A stretch of DNA of 54,270 bases from Echinococcus granulosus (taxonomy: Eukaryota > Platyhelminthes > Cestoda > Cyclophyllidea > Taeniidae), in assembly GCF_000524195.1 (NCBI RefSeq), contig NW_020170446.1, positions 144,653 to 198,922 on the forward strand, given 5' to 3'. The position numbers and the translations under genes were made by a program. Shown here one piece after another: positions 1 to 10,674 of the stretch. Under the pieces are notes generated by a model that made no database searches, was not told where the DNA came from, and saw only the letters and a list, made by a program, of their open reading frames with translations. Every line of letters starts with the position of its first letter. Positions within the stretch are counted from its first letter, which is position 1.

Positions 1-41
1 AAATGCTTGAGGCTGTCTCCAACAAAAGCAAGCAGTCAAAC

Positions 42-3000
42 CTGTGCCTCCTTCTCATGATTCGCTTGCATGGCCATTCGCTCCGCGCGTCGGGCGGAAA
101 TGAGGGCTTTGGAGAGATCACTCTTCGTGTTGGTCAACTCGGTCTCAAGCTTCACTTTCTCCTCCGTATTCTCGCACACAATTCGCTTATGCTCGGCCTT
201 CAGTGATGCTACTCGTTCTTCTGCTCTGTCCAGCTCCTACAAAAGTATGAGGTTTAATTTAGCGTGACCGAGTAAAAAGTTCACTTGTGATTTATGGTAG
301 AGGAGACGAAGCTGGAATTCGTCTTTCAGAAAGGCGTTCTAGTCATGACACCTACCAGGACTTTTTCTCCCAAAGATTTCTCAATCTCCTCTAGCCTGCG
401 TTTCAACAGCGCCATGTCATGAGCATCTAAAGTGGTAGGAAAGCAGCATCATAAGTCATGACTAAGCAGCTTTAAAATCTAGCATAGATCAACACGTACG
501 TGTTCTCTTGAGGTCATTCATCCTTTCATCGTAATCTTGCGCGTCCGTAATTAGGCGTTTTGAGATGAGATCCCGATCGGCAAGGGCCACGGCTAGTTCA
601 TTCTGAGCAGCCAGTACCATCCTAAAGAGAAAAATCTACCAAAACACCCATAAAACATACTCTTTCAAGTCTTCTACACCACTGGGAAGGGCGGTGTTGA
701 TAGGAGGGAGACGAAGGGTGCCGTAGACTTGTACCCCACAGCTCACTTGCTCTACTCGCTTTTCAGGAGTTCTCTTTCGAGAGAGAAGGACTCGAACCAT
801 GGGAAGACGTCCACTCACACACTGTATTCGCCGTTCCAATCGTCGAAGACGTCGCATTAATGGCGAGGAGTCGGTGTCTCCGTCGTCCGTAAATACACGA
901 TTCCACTGCTCATTCATGGCAATTAGATCAGCATGAAGTCTGGTCAGTGCTGACTTTGTACATTCGGTCAGGCAGGTATTTGAGTTGTTGGAGAGTTGGA
1001 GACAACGGTTCAGGTGTTGGATCTCTTGAGAGTAATCCTATACATTTATGGACGGTTGAAGAAGTGAGCTGTTAAGAGAATCAAGCACTACTATCTCGAC
1101 CTTGCAGCACCTCTATATGCTGATAAGGCATTCTTCAAAACCAATGTCTCTTCTTACTACAGGATGAGACACTGGTGCTGACTCAAACAAACGAAGATTA
1201 TGACTTCATTAACTGGATGCCGAGAAAGATGTCTGCTGTAAAGACCCACAGAAGCGTTACTAAACGACGTTGACTCTCAGAAAAATCAAAATTTTGAGTT
1301 CTGCATAATGACCAACGAGACAGTAGGATCAAGTTTTAACAAATCAAAGTTGACGTTAAAGAAAGGTTTTCTATGTGACTCTGGATTCAATCGCATACCT
1401 CCCATCCACAATTTTCTTTTAAAGAAAGGCCTCGATTCATGACGCATGATTAATAAGACTTACTGCAGGGCTTGTGACGATCCAAATGAAAGAGCAACTA
1501 CCGGAACTACCAAATGTGGTCTCGGTAGAAGCCAGTCACCGATCTATTGGTGTCAATTCCATTAGAAGACAACTAAACCCCCCGTACCTTCGTAAGTACC
1601 ATCTAGACACCCCCACATTAGAACGCCTTCAGAAGTTGTGAAGTTGTCTAACCGTCAAGATGTACACTGTTTCCATCACGACAAGAAAATCTCACTTGTC
1701 AAAAGAAAATTCAGACGACTCATTTAAGACACAAAACAATGCTTACCTCAGTCTTTTTAAAATTTGCCTTTAAGGCCGCCGCTTTCGCCACAAGCTTACG
1801 ATTGAGAGCTTGATTTTGAGCGTGCAGGCTCTTTAGCTGTTCCTTCTGACTACTGAGCTGATCTTGGGTAGCCTTCTTCGCTTTGATACAAATCTCCTCG
1901 TGTGCCGCCCGTTCAATCAACAGCCTCATTACCTGGTGTCGCCAAGCTCGCAGCAACCGATCACACGTTGAAATAGATCTAGTAAATAAGGAGGACATAC
2001 TCTTATTCATCCATCCAGCTACGTCGAAGCAGTGTGCTGTAACCTACTGGGTGGTGTCTCCCGCCTGGTGTTCAGATCTGTTGCACGTTGAGGCTGCAGC
2101 ATTTTCCTGCACCTGAAGAATGTTCTCCAAACTCTCCAACCGCACTCGGAGCAGACGGATCTCGTCCCTAAGAATCTCGTTTTCTGTCGTAGTTTGCTTT
2201 AACTATCATAAGAAAATATAATCATCATGACTTAAAACAAGAGACTATAACTGTTAAAGAATGAGGTTTAGATATTAAATATGCATTTTCATCGCATTTA
2301 GATTAGATTAAAGCATCACTGGTCATTATACATTAGTTTACCTCCGTAGAAAGCTGGTCATGGGACCACTTCCCCTGAGAAGACGCGCTCTGCGATGCTC
2401 CTCCTTCAGCAGTTCTGGCACCACTGACTAGAGTACGAAGTGTAGCTAACTCGCTATTTACTGAAGCGTTGATCATTGTAGCCTCTGTGAGCTTCCATTT
2501 GGCTTTAGTGAGCTCCTTCTCCAGGATAAGACACCGCTCCAAGTGAGGGCAGTTTCTGGAACAGTTACTATTCGCGCACAATATTGGTTGATAACAGAGG
2601 AAAGAGGCAAGAAAAAAAAGGAAAAATAACGACCAGGACGTAGTTTGTGATTCTCCAAATAGGTAAAGCATTATTAAAAGTTCTAACAAAATCCATGAGT
2701 TACGCAGCCACTTCATTCGGCCGCTTCCATTCATGTCTCGTGAGCAAATTTAGTGAGTCAGACTTCAAAGGTCAACACTTGCACAACATTGTGGTATTTT
2801 TTGAACCAACTCCACAAAAATACGCGGAAATTCCCTCTAGTTGGTCGTGGTTATATGACTGTATTTCGCAGTTCCAGTAGGGGGACATTCAAGCAAAGGA
2901 TAGACTTTTCAAATGATGGGTCTACCTAGTGATAGCCGGTGTATGCACCGTGGCCCAGCCAACTCCTGATCCATATAACGTTAATTACGACGATAGGCGA

Positions 3001-3570
3001 CAGTAATGGATAGGTACATTGAATGTTCAGCAGGGAATTTTGGATTCTAAGAGATCATATTAACTTGTACCTCCAAAGATTTACTGATCTGCTAAAATCG
3101 CAATGGCGCACAAAAGGGCGATCAAACGAAAATCGCGATTAAAAACCAAACTCGAGTCATACAAAATTCAATTTAAATGTCCCACCTAAGCAATAAAACT
3201 CAGTATTGGCTAATAAGAAGTTGAAAGCTTACTTGGTGTTAGAGTTACTGAAGTGATTTAAATCAGACTCGGATCCAGCAGGAAGAAACCGGTACACTTG
3301 CTCACTAAATGGGGGTGGGTCACCGAAACCACTGGAATAAATTGGTTTCGAAGTTTCATAGGGTAATGAGGAGAGTTGTGTATATTCAGGTTTGCGTTCA
3401 TTCGAGAGTGTAGTTTTAAGATTACTTGTAGGTAGGGGATCCGCTGAAGAAGGCAGAAGAATGGTCTCCTGGGGAGCCTTTGGTGTTGAATTTGAGCCGC
3501 TGAGCTCCTGATAAGGCACAGTTCGTGGGGAGGCATGATGCAAAGTAATGCCAAGAGTGCTTGACAAATA
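42..3570 (-). CDS. Coiled-coil protein, CCHCR1-like (partial, right-hand end is 5')
   Basis: Seven exons can be chained with matching phases: 3233-3570, 2342-2567, 2113-2202, 1747-2043, 661-1037, 500-621 and 356-426, followed by 42-236. The product is rich in Glu, Lys, Gln and Leu heptads, typical of long coiled coils. The N-terminal exon is Ser/Pro-rich and probably disordered. Two stretches suggest the coiled-coil alpha-helical rod protein 1 family (centriole and P-body associated): CDRLLRAWRHQVMRLL in 1747-2043, like the family's Cys..Leu..Trp-Arg segment, and KALISARRAERMAMQANHEK in 42-236, like its C-terminal ALVSLRQAER segment. Family assignment is from memory and moderate. The start codon was not found; the first exon listed opens after an acceptor AG and has no convincing ATG. 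The 3' end lies beyond the left edge, since 42-236 ends at a donor. Two introns are short: 622-660 (39 nt) and 2044-2112 (69 nt, containing an in-frame TAG). Confidence 0.55.
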
Positions 3571-3975
3571 CTACTTCAATTTTGGAAAGAGTAAGTGTAC
3601 ATTTCAAAGTTAATTTTCCCCCACAGCTTACACAGTTTTTTTTCACATTTTTATAGCGCACATTTCAGATAAAACTCGTTTCTACTGCCTAAAGCTAGTT
3701 ACCAATTACTCGACGAACTCACTAAGACAGCACGCATAAGTTTAAAACATGAACAAAGTCAAATATTAGATGAAGGAAGCTGTGATCTATGCAAAGATAC
3801 AACAGAAAAAACTTCTTTAACCAGTCATTTAACTGGGAACCAACTCAACAAACACTTCTGCAACCTCGAACTGCCATCAAGCTCCAATCATTAACACGGC
3901 CAGAAAATACCCCATCAAAAACCAATTCATTTAACTGAACATGTTTCCTATACAGCATTACATTCATGCATGCGT
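3571..3975. other. Gap between CCHCR1-like and MRM1 genes
   Basis: About 400 bases between the first recognised exon of the coiled-coil gene and the MRM1 stop codon, both on the minus strand. It should hold the MRM1 3' UTR and the promoter and 5' exon of the coiled-coil gene. No convincing coding exon, poly(A) signal or promoter motif was identified. Confidence 0.4.
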
Positions 3976-5116
3976 CTATGAGCGAAGCTTTTGAATTTGA
4001 TACATCAGAATCGCAGTGGCTGCTGCCACATTGAGAGAGGTAGGAAGAGGCGACGCGATGGAAGATGCACCCAAATGCTCCACTTTCCAATCAACAAGAC
4101 CGGGGATTCTAACAATGAGGTTACAGGTTGATAGCACATTATCTGGCAAGCCACGAGCTTCTGAACCAAGCACTAGAACAAGGGGCTTAGCAGCGCCTTC
4201 TTTTGACGCACCTATCTACAAAAATATGGACAAAATGGATAAAGTCTTTTCCTGAGTTTCGAACAATAATGAAGTTTACACCCACCATATCAGGTTTAAC
4301 CAAAGGCAACTCTAGCGGTGGACAATAATTCAAATTTTCCACAGAATCCGGCTGCATTCCAGCTGTGCCTACTGTAACAAATCCAGCATCTGAGAGCTGT
4401 TTCAAAGTGGAGGCGGGGTTTGTGACACGAAAGAATCGCAGAAATTCCATTGCACCAGCACTAAGTTTGCTGATGAGAGGGGATGGTGTTGCAGAAAAAA
4501 AGGCAGAAATAAGCACAGTTGGGATGCCGAAAAAGACGGCAGAACGCAAGATGCTACCCATGTTCATGACATCTTGAATTTGGTTTAGAAATAGGACAAT
4601 AGATGATGAACCACAACAGGACCCAGACTTGCGTCGATTATATGCACAGTGGTTGAAGTGAAGGAGAGAAGAAGCTGAGATGCCATGAAGACTAGGCATA
4701 GGCATTGGTGTGCATTTGATGGCGATGCCTTGGTTGGAACGACCGTTGGTGAGATCAGTGAGAAATTCACGAGAAACGGGTTTAATCTCTATTTCAGATG
4801 CGAGTTGAACAGCAGCCAAAAGCCAGGGATTTTTACTGCACAGAACCTCGGAAGAAAGTTGAAGAAGGTCATCTCTGACAAATACACATGAGACGACCCT
4901 TTGCTTGGCACTTAAAGCTGCTAGTGTTGGCTGAATCCCGTAAACGATTTCCGACTGTCCCTGAGTACTCTTGCAATGAGTACCCATTTCTACAGGTGAT
5001 TTATTTGAAGTTTCTGAAACCAAACGACGCAAATGTCGCCGTTGCAGCGACAACAAACTCATGAAAACACGACGTAACTCTAGGCGCGTTACAACTAGAG
5101 CAAAGCACAAGTTCAT
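3976..5116 (-). CDS. MRM1: Mitochondrial rRNA 2'-O-ribose methyltransferase 1 (MRM1, SpoU/TrmH family)
   Basis: Two exons, 4286-5116 and 3976-4215, joined in phase 0 over a 70-nt intron, give 356 residues, close to the roughly 353 of human MRM1. The N-terminus is Arg/Leu-rich with few acidic residues, as in a mitochondrial targeting peptide. A substrate-binding domain follows, opening with IVYGIQPTLAAL. The SpoU catalytic domain shows all three motifs: motif 1 QIQDVMNMGSILRSA (Asn and Arg conserved), motif 2 LVLVLGSEARGLP, and motif 3 SLNVAAATAILMYQ with the Ser-Leu-Asn. These form the trefoil-knot SAM pocket. The family methylates the 2'-OH of a guanosine in mitochondrial large-subunit rRNA; this role is from family knowledge. 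The start is the first ATG upstream of the targeting-like segment. A spurious reading continues past the donor at 4285 into the intron. Confidence 0.92.
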
Positions 5117-5733
5117 TTCGAATGGAATTAAGGTCGAATCGGGATGGAAATTCGAAGCTTATCGTCTATGAATTTATAGTATCTGAATGTACTTGTACAG
5201 TGACTCACGTATGGGGAACAAACTAACAACATGATGCCCTTATGCACACACATTCTAAAAGGCGCCCTCGATGTCAAGGATACTTCAGAATTTGTGTTAT
5301 TTCTTCGGCCTGTGAATTTTTAACCAAACTTAGCCACATTCTGCTACAAGAAGAAACATGTTTTATCTAAAAATTTTTGATCAGGAAAACTTCACCTCTG
5401 AGCTCAAACGATCAAAAGTGTAATGCATTATTATAGGACGCAACTTGTTAAGCTCTTAAGGCCTGCTTTTTCATTTTTTGCACCAGTAAACTAGCGTAGG
5501 TAAAAGATTTGTCAGTGCGTTTAAAGTGCAGACATATATATGATTGTCAGTAAATCACCAAATCGAAATAGTCTTTTTGCCTAACTTTTTCCCGTGCCTA
5601 ACACAGTTGCTATTTAAGCACAAGCTAAATCCATGCATGTTCCCATCGATAGATTGACCCTTGGAATTTTACAGAAGTCAATCGGTGGGGCGCCCTTTTG
5701 GTTTTGCGTGTCACCTCTCTACTACGTTGGATC
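5117..5733. promoter_or_regulatory. Divergent promoter region between MRM1 and KRTCAP2
   Basis: The MRM1 (minus) and KRTCAP2 (plus) start codons are 617 bases apart and divergent, so both promoters and 5' UTRs should lie here. The sequence is AT-rich without a clear TATA box at a fixed distance or a long CpG-rich stretch. The call rests on position only. Confidence 0.35.
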
Positions 5734-6478
5734 ATGGCTCTTGATACAAAGATGTCATGCCTCGCTGCAGTCCTGACTTTTATAATTTCCATTTCAACCT
5801 TGCACCTGATCAAGCCACTCATCGTAGATATGCCACTTTTCTACATTTTGATCGGCATTTATGGGGGGATATTATGCGTCGTATTACTGACCGTAATTAT
5901 GGTATTTAGCTTTAACCGTTTTTAGGCAATTAACAACCTCGAGAACCTGATCTTCAGCAACGATTTTTGTGCTCAATTGTTTCCTGAAGGTATTTTTGCT
6001 CCTTGTTGGTGATTAATTACGACTTAGTCTTTCTTTCTATTGTGGTGTCATCTTTCTCTGTCGGCTCAATTCATCGAATTTGTGGAACGGTTTGGTATGT
6101 ATTCTGCTTTGCTTTATGCATGTTAGTGGATCGTTTGCGAACGATGTAGACTGGTGAGGTTTCACAAATCAAGTGTTTAGCACCTTGAGCAGAATGGTCT
6201 TCATCCCATGCATGATTAAACACTGAACCTACCATTGTCCACTCTCATTATCCACTTTGGCTCTTACTAGGCTGCAATGGCTAGCCTGACACGAACAAGG
6301 TTTCACTTTCCAATGTCTTTTGAAAACCGCTGGCATGTTCAATTGCATTATTTTTCTACTTTCTAGTTTTTTGACATCATGTGCATGTTGCTACTTCTTG
6401 AATCGAATATCTCAACAAATTTACTTATCTCCCAATACTCCGCCGATCACTGTTGTGGCAAAGAAAAAGCGGAATTAA
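5734..6478 (+). CDS. KRTCAP2: Keratinocyte-associated protein 2 homologue, oligosaccharyltransferase subunit KCP2
   Basis: Four exons, 5734-5892, 5926-5989, 6028-6094 and 6367-6478, join with consistent phases (0, 1, 2) into 133 residues; human KRTCAP2 has 136. The family signature sits across the first join: LTAINNLENLIFSNDF, against LTAFNNLENLVFGKGF in vertebrates. It is followed by a CAQLFPE segment, a second hydrophobic span with GSIHRICGTV, and a basic tail ending KKKRN. Three or four membrane segments are apparent. KCP2 is an ER membrane subunit of the STT3A-type oligosaccharyltransferase, which N-glycosylates proteins during translocation (family knowledge). Intron 1 is only 33 nt (5893-5925). 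Reading through it gives an in-frame TAG at 5923-5925, so automatic annotation could truncate the gene at 63 residues. The next gene converges, with 105 bp between stop codons. Confidence 0.9.
5893..5925 (+). other. Ultrashort 33-nt intron of KRTCAP2
   Basis: Opens with GTAATT and ends TTTTTAG. Its removal restores the conserved LTAINNLENL motif; retention introduces a stop. An alternative donor at 5902 would give a 24-nt intron but would lose the Leu-Thr that precedes Ala in the family. Confidence 0.75.
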
Positions 6479-6583
6479 TCACCATTCCCCAAATGCAAAT
6501 GTTTTTCTCGATGGACACTTTATCTTATGTATCTTGAATATATTGTGGTTTCTCAGTTCCTGACTTGTTGTATTGGCCTTAAT

Positions 6584-9500
6584 TTATGGCAGGCCTCGAT
6601 TGTTATAGGAGAATTTATTGATGATGGATGATTGGTCGATGTTGGAGAAAATGTATGGTGCACTGAAAAGGATGATCAGCGTACCACAAGTAGTCACGCA
6701 TATAAAAATGATAAGTTGGACTCTGTCAATCACTGACGCGACATGTTTCCAGTCTTCTTGTACCTAAGAATGCGTAAAACGAATATGCTTATCCGAGTAT
6801 CCTTTTAAAAGCTCTTCCACAGCGTCTAAACATACTTGTTTCTCCTTTTCTTCGGCTGTTACGTGCTTCGTAATGCGCTCCACGCTTTTGATGATGGTGT
6901 TTAAGTTTCTGTTGATGTTTACCAACAGTATATCTGCAGAATCGAGTTGATTGCATATTGTGCAGTTTGATTTGCCCTGAAAAGAGTAGACGCTGGAATG
7001 TCTGATAGCTGGTCTGCGCAGCCTAAAGGAGCGTTGTCGTTGAAGCTAAGATGATGGAACCGGTATGCAGGTAAAAGTTGATGACATTCCTAATGCAATC
7101 AAACCCTCGATCTCCCTAAAATGACTTTCCATAAATAGTTTTCTAGTTCCTCATTCTCCTGTCTTATCAGTTCCCCAGCCATATTTTCCGCAGTTTGCCT
7201 GCTCACACTTTTTCTAGCAAGAGTTAAGTAATTGGCTTACGACTATTTCCCCTTGCCACCAGCTTCTACAAGTTTGTGGAGTAGATTCAGGCCCGTTAAA
7301 TCCATCCTCCAAAGTGCTTGCCTCCGACCCGCTCGTGTTCTCGGCTTGAACTTCTTCCGTCCGCGATTTTAATTGGCTTGGTAAAGGAGATACAGTGGAT
7401 AGTTATTGAAGCAAAGTGACTTGAATGTCTAATGCCTATTTTACCGAACCTTTGCAAACGGAGAGCGGGGGGTAGCCAGTTCATGAAGGTGCCTTGAATC
7501 CACGAAGGAACCGTAGGATGGGCCTTTGGGTTACGATGATTCAGGTTGATGATTACCGCGGCCGTGATGCACAATGCCAAAAAGGTCATTGCAAACGTGA
7601 AGAGGAGGAATTGTGACAACAGGGGAATGCTCTTCGGACCCGCAGGAAGCATCTTACTCACCAGGATCATGTAAACTACAAGCGTTACCAAGATACTGAT
7701 TGAAAGGGTTATCTTTTCCCCTGCATCTGTAGGTAAACAGAAAACACAGATGCCCAATATGGCGATCAGAACACAGGGAATAATGATGTTGGTGATGTAG
7801 AAGAGGGGTTTACGACGAAGCACGATTTTAAAGGTCAAGCGAGCGGCGATAGGACGATTGGAGACGCTGCCACGGCGATGCGTGGAGGAGGCTTCGAAAC
7901 GATCATCGTAATGGAGCGGTTTATCAAGGCGGAGGTCACCTGGTCCTTCCACAAAGTCCCACACACCACTTGCTACGTAGTCTGACAGGTCGATGTTGGT
8001 TTGATTGCCGTAGAACTGGAGTTCGACCTATTGTGTTCAAAGATCCATCATACTAAACTATCCACGGATCTCGAATCTAGATAGGAATTAGTTTATTTTG
8101 GATCAGAACTTGTTTCTTTTTTCAAGCTCTACCTGATTATGAGTGTAGGTCCAACTTCCCAGATCCATGTGGCAGGTTTGCTGATCGAACGGAAAGTATC
8201 TAACATCAATTTCACAGGAGGTTTTAAAAATGGCTGGGGGTATCCAAAGCACACGTCCATCGCTGTGAAGAATGGTATTTGGCTTCCAGATCGCCTCAAA
8301 TTCACCGTCGACACTAGGGGGTAAACATGAACAATTAATTAGCTCATCTAACCGATTTGGTGGGCTTACTTGTTCATTACAACAATATCCGGTTTCCATA
8401 TTTTGTGAGCGGCTATGTTGATGGACTCAATACCCGCGAATTCATTGGGATTCCAGGCAAATCTGTAGTCGTACCACGACTTGAAATGCGGAGAAGAAAA
8501 CATGACACATAGAGGCGGAGGCAGATTTACTTACCGTCCTTCAAGGTCCGACTTACCATCATTAGCCAGACGTTGCTCTTGAGTCGTTGGTATTTCTCAT
8601 CCTATGTCAAAGAGACAAAAAGGTGGTGGCAACGTAAACCCCCTTAAACAGGATCGAACCATCCGCCACGCAGTTACAAGGTCAAAGTGATCGCGTATAA
8701 CAAGGCTGTTGTGGATGTTTTCTTGATTAGATTAGGATAAAATAAAATGCTGACGTGCTTGCTATGGCGATATTAGTAGATGACTCGGAGATGTCGGTGC
8801 GTTTCAAATCTGCCACTAACACACCATTGTACTGATCCATTCATCTGATGCTTGAAAATCAAGAAAACTTCTTTGGAACAGAGAAGTCTTAGCCAAGTCA
8901 CTTATTATTGCACATTATTGGTTCTTTAAGTTAAGAAAATTGGGGACAGGCTCAGTACTGGGCACTTCAGCAGCTTCTCAATTGCATTTTACCTACTTTA
9001 GTAAGTAGTAACTAAGGGTTGAAAAACACAGAATCAACATTAGGCAAAATCTCTTTATAAGCACTTTTTAATGTTAGAAAGGACTAAAGCGGAATCTCAA
9101 GAAGCCAGTATATCATTGTAAGTAGTTCAAGACTTTGATATACGTAGGAATAAAGGTTAAAATGGAATAATACACTAAAAGGGAAGAAACGAGTGGAAAC
9201 ACAATCTGAGAACCTTATGAATGGGAAAGAATCCATTAATTAAATACATTTATCTCCCTTTAAAATTTGTGGTTTATGTTTAAAAATTAAGGCTAGACAG
9301 TGAGTGAATCGTTTGGGGATGAGCATTAGCAATGAGCTAGTTCGCTTGAGAGACCTCAGAGTAGATAAATTGTTTCTCATCATACATCAGTCAGCCAACA
9401 AATAATACTTCTACCGCCTTCCCTCATTTGTTAAAACGGATGAGGACGGACTATTTCAGCATTCTTTACACAAAGTTCCACTGACGCGCCGTCACTCATG

Positions 9501-9990
9501 CTCAGGAGTGCAGCGCCTTCCCAGACAGACGCATCTCTCTTTAAAGCTCGAGGATATTGGAGTTTTAGGCGAGATGGAAGCTAATCACCTTCCAAACATC
9601 ACTTTTACAGTCATAATAGTTGAATTTGTTAAAAGATCTCCATAAATTTACTTCTCGCTAGAAGAAGAGAATATTTTGGTAGCAAAAACTCTATATCAAG
9701 CTTACCAGCTGCACAATTTGGATCATCGCAAGACCAACTTTGACTTCCACAGTTTCATTCCGCATAAAGACTGGTCTTGTCAGTGGATCGTACTGTCTAT
9801 CCTCAAATATGTATCTCACAAGTAGATCCTGATCTGAAATTGGAGCACCGGCTGAAGAGGATTAGGTCAAAAAACCTCACACTGCTTCACCTCGACCGGA
9901 GTAGAGACATCCCGTTTTGTTAGGATAAATTGCTACAATCACTAGAGGCAGGAGGAGGAAGAGGAGGCGCAGGAGGCAGGCTCTTCTCAT
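6584..9990 (-). CDS. Nicotinic acetylcholine receptor subunit, non-alpha type (Cys-loop ligand-gated ion channel)
   Basis: Nine exons (9891-9990, 9706-9833, 8557-8601, 8370-8479, 8133-8313, 7450-8027, 7241-7376, 6836-6976, 6584-6763) join with matching phases into 1,599 nt, 532 residues. Residues 1 to about 25 are a Leu-rich signal peptide. The ligand-binding domain has the Trp-containing loop SNVWLMM and the Cys-loop C161-C175, CEIDVRYFPFDQQTC. Loop C (about 210-245) lacks the vicinal Cys pair, so this is a complementary (non-alpha) subunit. M1 is about 262-286, M2 294-313, M3 325-349 and M4 490-508. The Gly-Glu-Lys (291-293) before M2 predicts cation selectivity. M2 is unusual: Val302 at 9' instead of Leu, and Lys313 at 20' instead of an acidic residue. 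The cytoplasmic loop between M3 and M4 is acidic and helical. The receptor is expected at the plasma membrane of nerve, muscle or tegument. Confidence 0.95.
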
Positions 9991-10674
9991 AGTGAAGCAC
10001 AAAACAAAGTGAATTCTCCAACCCTAATCTCCCTTGATTGGCTCATTTTAAGTTAATTAGATAAAAGTTTTTTGTGAATGGAGACAAGTCGAGCAGAATG
10101 GACCAATCAAATCACTGCTCCCTGTTGCTCGGTTAAGCTCAAACCTCCATCACTTGCTGGAGAGTAGAAAATGTTCTGAAAAAAAGTGAAACAAACTGAA
10201 CACTACCCACTTAAATTATTTATTTAAATGCTCGAATTCTTAACTCTTAAAACGGAGGTTTCGGCTTTCGTCTTGTTATCCCTCCTACCGACAGCCTACC
10301 ATCTCTTCCACCCAGACTCGCACATCGATTGGGGTCGCCGGTGAAGACTTGCTGGAGCCTACTCAGAAGCAAGACTAATCTTCTCTTAAGCGCCACAGAG
10401 GGAGGATATCTGTTTAGAACAGGCAGGTCTGAGGAGGTCACGCCTACGTGTGGGGAACACGGAGTCTCAAATTTCATCCCAGTGAGTGACGATTAGACAA
10501 GAGGACATATTTTGAGTTGTCATGTTCTCAGGAGGATGCAGTGAACTGCTGTCTGACAATTGTGGAGCGATCACTACCCCTAAAGAGCACGAGGCTAGTG
10601 AATTTCCTCCGTTCAGTTTACATAGAGGGCAGGATGATGAATTCATCTGAACTGATGAGAGGCATCTTCTCGTC
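9991..10674. other. Spacer upstream of the nAChR gene
   Basis: About 680 bases between the receptor start codon and the stop of the next minus-strand coding block. It should carry the receptor promoter and the neighbour's 3' UTR. One minus-strand open frame at 10247-10477 is rich in Arg, Pro and Gly and resembles no family I know. No TATA box or clear poly(A) signal was assigned. Confidence 0.35.

Noticed and set aside
4365..4891. Plus-strand frames of about 70 codons
   Set aside because: Antisense shadows of the MRM1 first exon.
8139..8324. Plus-strand frame of 61 codons
   Set aside because: Antisense to the nAChR exon that encodes the Cys-loop.
10247..10477. Minus-strand frame of 76 codons ending RRKPKPPF, considered as a neuropeptide precursor
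   Set aside because: No signal peptide and no repeated Gly-Lys-Arg processing units; it lies in the spacer before the nAChR gene.
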